Source: Blumeriella jaapii (lineage: Eukaryota; Ascomycota; Leotiomycetes; Helotiales; Drepanopezizaceae). Taken from it: DNA of 64,000 nucleotides. This document shows, in pieces, positions 25,501 through 36,431 of the stretch (the stretch's first letter is position 1; each line of letters begins with the position of its first letter). The stretch is from contig VWND01000064.1 in NCBI GenBank assembly GCA_009599575.1, forward strand, positions 1,054,001-1,118,000. The letters are read 5' to 3'. The notes under the pieces are model-generated. The model was not told where the DNA came from, made no database searches, and saw only the letters and a program-made list of their open reading frames with translations. The position numbers and the translations under genes are program-made.

Positions 25501-28500
25501 TGTGTCTGCCACGTACAACTGGCCAATCATACCAAGGGTGTTGGAAACATACCCCGAGAAATTCAACCCTGCAGAGTCCGCAACTCCAGACAAGGCTGCT
25601 AAAGCCCAGAAATGCACAGTAGGATGCGGGTCGTTACAGAGCGACATCAAAATCCCCAGGATAGTCTTCAGATGAAAACCGGCAGCCATGCTGCCGACCT
25701 GAGAATGAATAGCACCCAGGGCCATGGCACAGCCAGCTCTTGCACTTGGCTCGCGGTTGCCGACGATAGTATCGACAAGGTATTTAATTTCGCCATTAGT
25801 GAAGTTGTTACCAGAGCTATTACAAAGCCTAGCTAGAGCTTCGTACCCGATGCTCCGAACGTACTGATCCGAGTGGATGACAAACGTGTGTAGAATCTCT
25901 TGCATGAGCTTCTCCACGGCAGCGTTGGTCAAATCTCCGGCGGGCGCCTGTGTCTCCTTAACAGCAACTTTGAGAGTGCTGAAAAGTGCAGTTGCGATAT
26001 TGACGTTCATTGCCGCTTTCCGACCAGGATCCCGTTGCAAAGAACCGGCAGACATGAAGGTGGCCACCTGCTCCAAAATACTTTCTTGTATCTTGGCCGG
26101 TGCCAGAGGGAATGCTATCGCGAATAGCTTGATAGCGATGTTGACCACCTCCGTGGCTGGCGGATCGGGCATGGCATCGCATCCTCCCAAGTCTCCCAGA
26201 TACAAGGCCAGGGAGTCGTGTTCTAGTGAACTGCAAATTGGAGACTGTAAGACACTTGCGATCGCACTGTCAGAACCACTTTCCTTCAACCAGTCATCTT
26301 GAGTATCGCTCTCATGCTGACCGACCAAACTATGAACCCGAAAGGTACGGACCAGGCCTGTAACACCAAACCCACAATTATCTCCAACATCCCAGACCGT
26401 CTCAAAAGTGCCCGCCGAACTTGCAATTGACGTGCTCAATGAGCTGGGCGAGTAGTTCTCCGGATCGGCGAAGAATGACACGGCGAGGGTGAGCAAGTTG
26501 GACTGCAATAATGCCTCGCTCCCGCCAGTAGGACTGAGGTTGACAAGCTTCGCATAGCAATGAAGTACTCGTCTCTGAACCATGAGATCCAGGTCAAGAA
26601 GCTGTAAGGACGGGAAGAGTCTTTGCGAGATATCCTCCGTTGTCTTCTTCGATGGCAAGGTTTTCAGAAACGCAGAAGTGTTTTGAAGCATGGCGGCTAT
26701 GCGCTTGGATACGTCCACCGTCAGCAGCCTGCTGTTGAATTGCAAGAAAGCCAAAATTGAGCCGAGGGCACATTCTCGGACGTGAGTGAGGAATGAAGAC
26801 TCGAGGTAGCTGCGCTGCGACGTGTTGTCCTTCGCAAGCGGCTTAGGGAGCGCGTTTTTCCATAGAAGTAGTAATTGGGAGAGATGGATCTTGACGAAGT
26901 TCGGTCCCAACGACATCAAACCTCCTATCAGGATCCAAGCTACCTGAATCTGGGTGCTCGATATCCGTAACTCTGACTTGCTACTTGACTTAAGAAGGCC
27001 GGTTGCAAGTGACAAAACGCGACTGTTGACATCCACCGAACCATAGAGAGGTTGAAGAGGCGCCGTGCTGATCATCGCAGACAAACCGTTCGCATAACCA
27101 ACGCATCTTCGTGGCGAGTTTCTCCCGGTCGTGAGTAGAGTCAATTCTCGATTGACGCTGTTCATGCAGATTGTCAGACATGGCAACAGCTGCTGGGGGC
27201 AAGCCAGTGTAAATGTCCGAAGACAGTGGGAAGTGTACACCTGAACCGTATAGCTTGGGTGTTGAAGAACTTGCAAAAGGCCATCTCGACAGTTATCCGC
27301 AAAGACATTCGAAGCAGACCCGAGGGTCTTGACCAAAGAGGCAAGAGCGCTCAAAACCGCCACGAGAGCATGTTTTCCGGGTTCGGCTCGCTCCTTGATG
27401 ACCTGTGGATAATTCTTCAGAATGTCGTTGATCAAGGACTTCGCTGCGTCGATTTGACCGGGCTGTCCTAAAATCGTCCGCCCAACGACGTCTTCTAGGA
27501 TGATTTGCACAAACTTTCTAGTACTGAGTAGCCGATATCGGTTACTGACGATATTCTGATGGCTCAAAACATCGATAGTCAAGCTGTCCACGATTTTCAT
27601 GTACATTGACTCCACCGTCCTCTCGCTCAGGCTCTTGAAAATGCGCGTGTAGCAGACAGCGATCCCAGCTCTTGCTCTCATACTCGTGGAGCTCTTGATG
27701 TAGAAGTTCGACAACTGCCTCAGAATATCGGGCAGAGTAAGTACGAGAATTAGGTTCTTCTTGAAGCCAGGGCTCTCTACCCGTGGAATCTCTTCATCAT
27801 CTTCCAGTTTTTTGGTATTAGACCGCTTGACCCTCTTACCCTTCGGCATCTGCGCCTCGGGCACCAGGTCCTCCGAATGGTTCTTGACCATCGCCTCCGC
27901 CAAACATTCTCCGGCAGCTTGCCTCACAAGCGGACTCGCCGAATCGATTGTTTTGAAAAGCGTCGACTTGAGATGATCAAAATCGCTCCCATTGTCGAAA
28001 TACGTCGTATGCTTTGCGAACATTCTCAGACACTGACAAGCCGCCACTTGTACCAGCACGGATTTGTCGCCAGCAGCAGCGGTTCTAGCGTGCTTCCACG
28101 CATCTCTGGCGATGCTCTCATCCATACTACTTCCGATCATCTTGACCACCTTGCCCAGAGCCTTGAAAACCGCAGCTCTCAGTCCCGCATTATTCGCCGC
28201 AGACTTCAACAGCTTCAAGATCGCTGAACATGCCAAGGGGTGTAGTCCTATTGCGCTATCCCCCGCCGCGCCAAAGATATCTCCCAGACAGTAGACCGCC
28301 GCGTGCTTCGTCCTCAGATCGGCCTCCGTCTTCGCCTTGCCACTGCTGATAATGCTGACCATATCGTGGATACTCTCAAACAGCAGCTTTCTGTCTCCCT
28401 TGCCCAGCACATGCGCGAAACACCGGCCCAAATTGTTGCGTATTACTCTTGTGGGTGGCGGCGCAGAGAGATTGAGAATCTGTATAAACTCCCGTTTGAG

Positions 28501-28710
28501 ATACATCTGCTGCGCCGTGCAGTCGTCCGGCTCGAGGCTCTCGACATGTTTGGTAAGAGAGGAGACGAAAGTGAAGAGGTAGACATCTTGCTGTTCTGAG
28601 GGCAGAGCTTGCAGCTTCTTGACATCGAGTTCGGGATTCGTCGAAGGCTCTCGGGGTGGGGGTGCGGCCGGCGTCCCATTGCTCATGCTGGGGCGCGGAG
28701 TCGAGGACAT
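22519..28710 (-). CDS. LAA1: HEAT-repeat protein LAA1 (HEATR5 family)
   Basis: Two exons, 28710-23050 and 22989-22519, join in phase 0 to 2,043 residues, close to yeast Laa1 in length. The protein is a chain of HEAT-like helical repeats. The N-terminal third has the family's YLKREFIQIL, LGRCFAHVLGKGDRKLLFES and AAVYCLGDIFG, and the middle has ELTLLTTGRNSPRRC and YVDTIVGNREPSARAG-like blocks. In yeast and animals the family works with the AP-1 clathrin adaptor in trans-Golgi to endosome traffic. The start at 28710 (MSSTPRPSMSNG) was preferred: the frame stays open to 28899, but an upstream start would sit under 50 bp from the divergent gene. The 60-bp intron has a TACTAAAC branch point. No frame break occurs in the 5.7-kb exon. 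Confidence 0.93.
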
Positions 28711-28937
28711 TGACACGTCGGCGTCGATTTCGTAGACGTGTGTATGCTGTGAGATGTATGGAAATCTGGTCTCCTCGTCTCCTGGTCCGAAGACAGTGCA
28801 AGGTGACGGGATACATCTTGAACTTTGGCGAATCAAGGGCCGAATATTACCCGGATTAGCTTCAAGGTTTTGACATTCGGAGATCTTCATGCTTCGCAAT
28901 TCTTAGGATTCACGACAGTTACAGCGCATACGGAACC
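28711..28937. promoter_or_regulatory. Divergent promoter LAA1 / YebC-family gene
   Basis: A 227-bp stretch between two start codons facing away from each other must carry both promoters. No clear TATA box was identified. Confidence 0.45.
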
Positions 28938-29938
28938 ATGGCACCAACTTCCAGAGGCCTTCGGGCATTATTGCCTCGAGGTGGTTTGGTGTGTTCACGA
29001 TGTCTCTTTTCGACCAGTCCAGCCGTACAATCCGGCCATAACAGATGGTCAAAGATCAAGCACGACAAAGGTGCCGTCGACGCGAAGAAGAACGTACAGC
29101 GCTCCATATTCTCGCGGGAAATAGCTCTGGCATCTAAGTGTACATCTCAACCCCGTCTCTTCACACGAATCAATTTCTAATCCCAATGGCAGTATATGGA
29201 GGAGATCCCAACATGAACCCCCGACTAGCAGCCATCCTAGTCAATGCAAAGAAAGGTACATGATGGTAGATTTCCTCCAACGTCGGTACGGGCTTGAACC
29301 CAGCTCACGCTTCACCCACAGCCGGCTTCCCCAAAGCATCCATGGAGTCCGCCATCGCGCGCGGCCAAGGCAAGTCCGCGACAGGCACCGCCCTCGAGCA
29401 CTTCACGCTCGAGGTCATCATGCCGCCGACCGTGGCCATGATCATCGAGACCGAGACGGACAACAAGGCGCGCACGCTGATGGATCTGCGGCACCTGGTG
29501 AAGATCAACGGCGGGACGTCCACGTCTACGGCCTACCTCTTCCAGAAGCGTGGACGAGTCGCGTTCTCCGCCGGCGAGGGCAAGACCAGCGTCGACGACG
29601 TGCTGGATGCTGCGATCGAGGCTGGCGCGGAAGATGTCGAGGCCGATGAGCAGGGCGGCATCGTGGTGTGGACTGAGCCGAACCAGACGGTTGCTGCTGC
29701 TGAGGCACTGCGGAAGAGCCACGGTTTACAGGTCGAGAGCGCGGATATTATCTGGGATGCGAATGAGGATACGAAGGTCCCCCTGGACGCTGAGAATATG
29801 GATGCTGTGAAGAATTTGAATGCGCTGCTAGATGCGTTGCAGGAAAATCCAAATGTGCAGGGCGTGTATGCCAATGCTGCGCAGGGGACTCTCACGGATG
29901 GGGTGTGGGAAGAATTGGCTGGAAAACTGGACGCTTAG
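28938..29938 (+). CDS. DPC29: Mitochondrial YebC/TACO1-family translation factor
   Basis: Exons 28938-29139, 29193-29255 and 29322-29938 join in phase to 293 residues. An Arg/Ser-rich N-terminus (MAPTSRGLRALLPRGG...RCLFSTSPA) looks like a mitochondrial targeting peptide. The YebC signature follows at once: SGHNRWSKIKHDKGAVDAKK, then GGDPNMNPRLAAIL, the domain-2 NKARTLMDLRHLVKINGG and the late WDANEDTKVPLD. YebC proteins bind ribosomes or mRNA and relieve stalling; eukaryotic members (TACO1, yeast Dpc29) support mitochondrial translation. The gene is divergent from LAA1 and convergent with PET100, another mitochondrial gene; this adjacency may be coincidence. Confidence 0.93.
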
Positions 29939-30223
29939 ATGAGCGTAGTATGATATACCTCTTTGTATATGTTGTAAATTTTTGTACAAAAGCAACGTAT
30001 ACCGCTTTCGCTCCAGTTGATTTCCAGCCATGGAATCGCCGCCTCCTCGTAGTATTCCCCAACGCCTCCAATGCACATCCATATGACAAAACGCCTCTAC
30101 CATGCCCGTCTGTCTTCATCACCTCAAGACCATCCTTCCCACTGCACACGAACTCTCACAAGAGATTGACATCGTTGCCTTCCTCCATTTATCCCTCTCC
30201 CTCTCCCTCTCCCAATTCCCCCC

Positions 30224-30598
30224 TCACGGCGCCTTTCCCCCCTCCCCCTCCTGCTCCCCCAACCGCCTACTCCTAAGCTCCAACCTCTTCCGTCTCAAGC
30301 GCTCCAGCTCGCCGCGGATCTCGTCCTTCTCGAAGGGCACGCGGTTCGTCTGCTCCGGCCGCGGCCAGAAGTCCGGCACCGCGAATCGCTGCTCCAAGTT
30401 GATGCCGTAGTAGTACATGAACGCGATCGGAAACATGACGTACATGCCGAACTGTGGCGGATCTCGTTAAAGTTGAAGAGATGGGAGAGAAGAAAGAGTA
30501 GGAGGGAGGGTTTGGGTGAGACCGAGAGGACCAGGGAAAAGAGAGCGGATGGAGCAGACTACACTGACCTTGAAGATTTCGAGATTGGGACCACCCAT
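30224..30598 (-). CDS. PET100: Cytochrome c oxidase assembly protein PET100
   Basis: Two exons, 30598-30569 (ten codons, MGGPNLEIFK) and 30451-30224, separated by a 117-bp intron with a GTCAGT donor, give 85 residues. After the short N-terminus comes a hydrophobic span (FGMYVMFPIAFMYYYG), then the family block RFAVPDFWPRPEQTNRVPFE and a charged C-terminal helix (KDEIRGELERLRRKRLELR). This pattern is typical of Pet100, an inner-membrane chaperone that promotes late assembly of complex IV. The first exon is too short for ordinary ORF finding and was placed from the family's conserved MGGPNLE start. Confidence 0.9.
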
Positions 30599-31165
30599 TT
30601 TTCTTGTCTCCTTCTTCTTCTCCCTTCTTGATTTTGTCTTTCTTTCTTCTCCTTCGTAGTAGAGTCAGTCGGGCGTAGGATTGCGGGAGGAGCGTGGGTA
30701 TTTCACAGGCCAGAAGAAAGCACTCATCACTCGGCCGAATGTGTTTGCGTGTGAGATGGACTGGAAAATGGATAATCCGGTCCGGGACCCTCCAAGCACC
30801 ATCACGCAAGGCTTCAATATTCCTTCAAATCTCAGACACCCGCGGAGATTTATCACTGTGTTCTTCTCACCTGCTTTCAACGCTGAGGAAGTGCTAGTTC
30901 TGTGTTAAGCCTCGTGATTTACAGAGTTACATGTTACGCTGACGCTGGTTTTGGATGTCAACATCCTTCGCTTCTCGCTTCTTCGCTTCGGTCAAGCCTC
31001 GGCTTGATCGGTGACCTGACTGTACCTACTCCTACCCCATACAACATCCCCAAACCCAAGCTCAATCCTCACTCTCTCCTAGACTTTCCCTACTCTATTA
31101 CTGACAAGCTTCCTTTCAAAATTAAAAAGAGGTTTCTCCATTTCAAAGCACTGAAAAACCACATC
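30599..31165. other. Divergent intergenic, PET100 / ECI1
   Basis: About 570 bp holding both promoters. CT-rich near the ECI1 start. No gene or repeat seen. Confidence 0.5.
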
Positions 31166-32194
31166 ATGGCATCACCAGTGACAAGCCTCGAGTACAGAGG
31201 CAAGGTCGCCATCATTACCATCGACAACCAGAAGAAGCTCAACGCCTTGACGCAGGACCAGTACTACGAAATCGCGTGCCACATGAGAGAGGTGGCGACG
31301 AGGGAGGATATCTTCGTCACGCTCTTGACGGCCAAGGGTGAGCTCTCACGAAACACTGCTATCTACTGAATACCGTAGTCCTATAATCTTGATGGTTTAT
31401 TTGGATCTTTCCGGTCACGGAGACTCGCTAACGCTACCTACCCTTTCAGGACGGTTCTTCTCGGCGTAAGCTTAAGAACCCAAAGCCAAAGCACTAGATA
31501 GATAGTGATCCGCGTGAAGAGCGTGAGGACGACGACGATGAACTTGCTAACGACGAACAGAGGCGCGGACGTGTCCATCTCAAAAGCCACCCAGGACGCC
31601 TCCTCCAACACGGACGTCGGCCGGCACTGGCTCAAGAACTTCGTGGCGTACAACCTCAACATCACCCAGGCCTTCTACACGCATCCCAAGATCCTCGTCA
31701 CGGCGCTCAACGGCCCGGCTGTCGGGCTCTCCGCGGCCCTCATCGCCTTCTCGGATTTCATCTACTGTACGCCCGCTGCCTACCTACTCACGCCGTTTTC
31801 CTCACTTGGCCTCGTGAGCGAGGGCGGCGCCTCGCGAGCCTTTGTGCAGCGTCTGGGCATCAGTAAGGCGAACGAGGCGCTCATCATGAGTAAACGCATC
31901 ACGGCCGAGGAACTGCTGCAGGTCGGCTTCGTGAACAAGATCTTCGATGTCGGGAAGGGCGAGGAGGAGAAGTTGACGGGTTTGGTGTTGGCGGAGATCG
32001 ACGATCGGCTGGGCGACCATCTGATCGGGGATAGCATGACGAAGATCAAGGCGCTGATCAGGAAGCCGGAGATTGAGGCGATGGATGCGCAGGGTGTGGC
32101 GGAGGTGTTTGGGGGCTTGGAGAGGTTTCGGGCGGGGATCCCACAGAAGGAATTTGATAAGTTTGCTAACGGGCAGAAGAGGCATAAGCTGTAG
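31166..32194 (+). CDS. ECI1: Peroxisomal delta3,delta2-enoyl-CoA isomerase (crotonase fold)
   Basis: Exons 31166-31337, 31450-31465 and 31561-32194 join in phase to 273 residues. The middle exon is a 16-nt microexon coding only for the RFFSA turn, which restores the crotonase FSAGADV oxyanion-hole motif across both introns. Other landmarks are KLNALTQDQY, LNGPAVGLSAAL and LGLVSEGGASRAF, with the Glu expected to shuttle the proton in Eci1-type isomerases. The C-terminus ends HKL, a plausible PTS1 peroxisome signal (yeast Eci1 ends HRL). The role is shifting double bonds during beta-oxidation of unsaturated fatty acids. A hydratase cannot be excluded, but the single Glu and the PTS1 fit the isomerase better. 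Confidence 0.88.
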
Positions 32195-32371
32195 AGAGAT
32201 GTTTAGATGTTGTGGTCCTTAGAAAACTGATCTTCGTACCTTTCTTATTCATCCTGGACGCGACCACGAACAGCCTCCAATATGCAAATGCATCAGCAGC
32301 GCTCCGCACCAACGCCAAAACCTGGTATCCCAAGTGCGCTTATGTCGAAGTACCCTGCATGTAACCATCTA

Positions 32372-32926
32372 TCACTTCTCTTCTTCCTTCGCGTCCCGCT
32401 CAGCATTAGCCCTCATCTTCTCCTCCTGCTTCTTCCAGTGGCTTCCTTCCTCGTAGTTCTGGCTGATGCCCAGCGCACTCCTGAACCGATCGTCCTGCTT
32501 GATCTTCGCCTCGGCCAATTCATGCACCTGGTGCATTTTCAGACCCTTCTTCGCCGCGGGCCCATTCCCCCTCTCACTCTCCCTCGTCAACTTCCTTCTC
32601 AAGGCTTCGGTCTGGTCTTCGATCTCGTCTTCATCGATACTATCATCAGAGTCATCAGCATAGAACTAACTGCCTTTCCACAGCTCGGATACGCACCCCT
32701 TATCCTCCAGCAGATCCCGCAACTCAAAGACCTTAAGCTCAATCTCACGCTTCCGATCGTGCTCCAGGATATCCTTATCCGGCTGCCGCTGGCGGTGCTT
32801 CAAGCTGTCCAGGTCAGTGGAGTAGGGTTTGCCGTGGTCGCGAGGCTTGAGGTGCGCCAGGTTGCGCTGGACATAGCCGGACGTGCCACTTCCTCGCGGG
32901 GTATTAAGACCAACGTTGGAAGACAT
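32372..32926 (-). CDS. CWC21: Spliceosome factor CWC21 (cwf21 domain)
   Basis: Exons 32926-32697 and 32639-32372 (57-bp intron) join in phase to 165 residues. The start MSSNVGLNTPRGSGTSGYVQ is the hallmark of Cwc21/SRRM2 N-termini, followed by the cwf21 helix block HDRKREIELKVFELRDLLE. The C-terminal part is charged and ends in a Lys/Glu-rich tail. The protein binds Prp8 and Snu114 in the active spliceosome, in the nucleus. It is convergent with ECI1 (177 bp between stops). The short length is normal for fungal Cwc21. Confidence 0.93.
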
Positions 32927-33769
32927 TCTTGGGAGGATCGTTGTGTTGTGAAGATTTGGAAACTGAAGAACTATAGGTGTTTGAGAAGAACTGTCTTGGA
33001 AGTTCTATGGGCACGGGTCTAAACCGTATTATCGCCCCGCGCTACCATTAGCGCTGGCGCGGCTAGACAAGCGACCGTGTGTACCAAAGTCAAACAAAAA
33101 GCTACTCAGTGCTTACAGTACCTCACATTAAAAGACAGGTACGTTGTTCGCCTTGAGATCCTCCAATGGATACCATATCTCCAGAATTCAAATATCCCAT
33201 GGCGATTCCCTCCGTGTAATTGGTCCAGATAAGTAAGGCAAGTTATTTTGCTACGGCTACATTTCATAGCCTCAACAGAAGCTTTTTGATTGATTCGATT
33301 AGAATAAACTGAGAACAACAAGAATCAGATAGGAAACTGAATTTAGCATGATTGAGATTTTGGCGTCTCCGACAAAGGCTGAGGGAGTACTTGAACCGCC
33401 AACCCCCCTCAAGAGGTCCGGTATCCAAAGGCACAATTACTTATTGGCCTGACGCCGTCTCGGTTGAGAATCTTGCTAGTGTTGATATATCTGTAGATAC
33501 ATGAAAGTCAATATGGGCAACTATCAATCTTGCCAATTGTCTTGTGAACCCAATCTCATCCTCAGATACAAAATAAGCGTATGATGTGAATTTGAAGGCG
33601 GTGAATCACTAGCGTGGCAGAACAAAGCCGCAAAAGTCACCCCTCCATCACGACGAGTCAACATCAACATCCCAACTTCCGTTTCTCTGCGATATCTTCT
33701 CATTTTCTGTTATTGTTCCAGAACGCTTGCTACATCGATTCACTCTCTCAAAGGAGAACCCCAACCAAC
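32927..33769. other. Divergent intergenic, CWC21 / CDC123
   Basis: About 840 bp. Holds both promoters. A tRNA-like B-box string occurs near 33390 but does not fold as a tRNA. No gene seen. Confidence 0.5.
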
Positions 33770-35072
33770 ATGCCCGCAATAGACTCCCCAGAAGGCCCTC
33801 GACCAGACCCCGAACCCCTCACCCAGCTCCCCTTCGAACCAGTCACCAAATCGCACATCCTGAACTGCTCCTACGATTGCTGGCACCCGAGGTATTTGCT
33901 GCCACCCTTTTCAATTTCATTCCTTATTAACATTGTTCAGTGTCATTTTGCTAACCGCTCGTCTTAGATACCGCGCCTCAGCACTCAAATCCCGCTTCAT
34001 CCCCCTCACGCCCGCCTTCCTCTCCTACCTCCGCGAAGATGGCATCGTCCTCCCCAGCGAAACACCGACCTCCTTCCCGCCCCCTTCCACTTACTTTGAC
34101 GAGAGCACCAGTACTGGATGGGACGACGAAACCCCCACACCCGACCCCTCCATTGCCTTTGCCGGCATCCACCAGCAGATCCAAGAGACGATCGCCTCTC
34201 TCGGTGGCCTCGTAGCCCCAAAGCTTAACTGGTCCGCGCCCAAGGACGCGACGTGGATCTCGATGAAGAAGAACAGCATGGAGTGCGCCTCGCCCAACGA
34301 GATCTACCTACTCCTTAAGTCCTCCGACTTCATCACACACGACCTAGAGCACGCCTTCGACGACTGCGCGCCCGACGACACCATCACCGCAGCAGATATA
34401 CGCTACGTGCTCGTGCTGCGCAAGTGGTTCAAGGTCAACCCATCGTGTGAGTTTCGCTGTTTCGTCCGCGACAGGCACCTGATCGGTATCTGCCAGCGCG
34501 ACCTGAACCACTTCGCCTACCTGCTGCCCATGCGCGAGCGCCTGCGCGACACCATCGCAAGCTACTTTGACGACACGCTACGCACGACCTTCCCAGACAA
34601 GAATTTCGTCTTTGACGTCTACCTGCCCGAACCTTATGATCGCGTGCGCCTGGTAGACATCAACCCCTGGGCACCGCGCACCGATCCGTTGCTCTTCTCC
34701 TGGCTAGAGCTCCTCACGCTCTCGCTCCCAAAACCCCTCCTCGGCATCCCGGACTCAGGGCCACCACCAGCACCGCCACAACCCAGCGACGAAGAGTTGT
34801 CCGAAGGATCGAACAAGGACTCGCGCGGAGAAGAGGAGGAAGTGGAGTGGCAGCCCGAACTGCGCCTCGTGCAGAAGGATGACCCGGAAGCGTACAGCTT
34901 CGCGAGCCCGCAGTACAGCGCGCACAAGCTGCCGCGCGACGTCGTGGACGCCAGCCTGGGCGGCGAGAGCGCGATACGGGACTTTGCCGACCGATGGAAA
35001 GATATGTTGGAAGGTAGGCTGGAGATGCAGAGGCCAGGAGAGGAGAGCGATAGCGAGGACGAAGAGCGATAG
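33770..35072 (+). CDS. CDC123: CDC123, eIF2 assembly factor (ATP-grasp fold)
   Basis: Exons 33770-33891 and 33968-35072 join in phase to 408 residues. Conserved Cdc123 blocks are visible: ILNCSYDCWHPRYR, KSRFIPLTPAFLSYLREDG, APKDATWISMKKNSMEC, the LVLRKWFKVNPSCEFRCFV strand and VFDVYL...RLVDINPWAPRTD, which in the family supplies ATP/metal ligands. The C-terminus carries an acidic Glu/Asp-rich segment and ends ESDSEDEER. Cdc123 promotes assembly of the eIF2 trimer in the cytosol. The 76-bp intron interrupts the HPR/YR motif. Confidence 0.95.
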
Positions 35073-35114
35073 CGAAGTGAGAACAAAGAAGGAAATTGAG
35101 AGTGTAGGAGTAGG

Positions 35115-35387
35115 ATTGTATTAGATGATTAGATGGCGATATATGATCACACATATGATGACACATGTTAAACTAGCAGATGTCTGAATATTCTGAATAA
35201 TACAATATTAAAAAGATTACATAAATCATATAATGCTAACTATCTCAAACTTGATTCACTGACCGATATGTTAAACATTTTATTCCTTCCAGTTCCCATT
35301 CCCCCAAATCCTTCAGCTGTTGTTCACCAATATATGGTTTATCCATTTCCTCGTTTAGTTATCAAAGCCAATCTTTCCTTTACATAC
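35115..35387. repeat. Imperfect direct repeat, copy 1
   Basis: About 273 bp that matches 35422-35695 along its whole length, starting just past the CDC123 stop. Most differences are C/T or G/A transitions, with this copy usually carrying T or A. Confidence 0.85.
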
Positions 35388-35421
35388 TTTTTGTATTGTA
35401 TATGCTTTTTGCTTCCTTAAA

Positions 35422-35695
35422 ATTGTACTAAATAATTAGATGGCGATATATGATCACATATATGATGACACATCTTAAACTAGCAGATGTCTGAATATTC
35501 TGAATATTACAATATCAAGAAGATTACTTAAATCATGTAATGCTAACTATCTCAAACTTGATTCACCGACCGACCCGTCAAACATCTTATTCCTTCCAGT
35601 ATCCATTTCCTCAAATCCTTCAGCTGTTGTTTACCAATGTCTTGTTTATCCATCTCCTCGTTTCGTTATTAAAGCCAATCTTTCCCTTATGTACC
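35422..35695. repeat. Imperfect direct repeat, copy 2
   Basis: Second copy of the 35115-35387 segment, 34 bp downstream in the same orientation. It is less AT-biased than copy 1 at many differing sites. Confidence 0.85.
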
Positions 35696-36431
35696 TAATA
35701 TATCCATACAAACATATACATATAAATACATTCAAGTCCACGAACATAAAACAAAGAGAAACGGATCCAACAGACATGGAAAGCCCGCCCCCCCCCCGCC
35801 CCCCTTCCCCCAGCAGCTAGCTGATGCCGACGTTGCATCTCCGATTGAGGAGTTACGAGATGGGTGGCTTTTTCTTTACTGTTCACTGTTCGCTCTGCCA
35901 GACAACCAGTTGAAAAAAAAAATCCCTGATCAATTCCTAGTTTCCAATTTCTACTTTCTACTTATCTTATCCTACCTACTTGTTCAAACTCTACTTTTTC
36001 TTTTTCTTTTTCTTTCCCTTTCTCTCCCTTTCTCTCTCCCTTTTCCCCCTATCCCTTCGCGTCCCTTCCCTTTTACTCCATCTCTCAATCCAATTCAAGG
36101 CAGTTTTCCCTTCCTCCGTCCGCCCCATTCCTGCCTTTCTGCCCGCCAGCCCGAGCGATGTTCATCAAAACAACAGACAGACAAGACAACAGTCCCAAAT
36201 GCACTTGATTCTTTTACTACGTACCTACCCGGTAAAAGGAAAAATAAAACAGAATAAAGCATCTAGCAGTCCAGTCCGTGCCAGCTATTCATCCACACAC
36301 GCGTTCGTCAGCCTTGGTCGAGAGAACACCCAAGAAAGACCTCCAACGCCAGTCCAATCGCCACGGTCGCAATGCTACAAGCGTAGACAATCATTACTGA
36401 GAAAACACTTCCCGCCCAAGATGCTCTGAGC

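Larger units (their letters stand above)
35073..36431. other. Convergent intergenic, CDC123 / TUP1
   Basis: About 1.36 kb between facing stop codons. It is dominated by two diverged direct repeats (35115-35387 and 35422-35695), a C-rich run near 35790 and a pyrimidine-rich tract near 35985-36080. No gene seen. Confidence 0.6.

Noticed and set aside
28711..28899. Longer LAA1 N-terminus using an upstream ATG
   Set aside because: It would leave under 50 bp to the divergent start codon, and the extra residues do not resemble the family.
33370..33470. tRNA-like string with a GGTTCAAGTACTCC B-box on the minus strand
   Set aside because: The T stem does not pair (two mismatches of five), no clear anticodon arm forms and no matching acceptor stem is present; at best a worn relic or chance.
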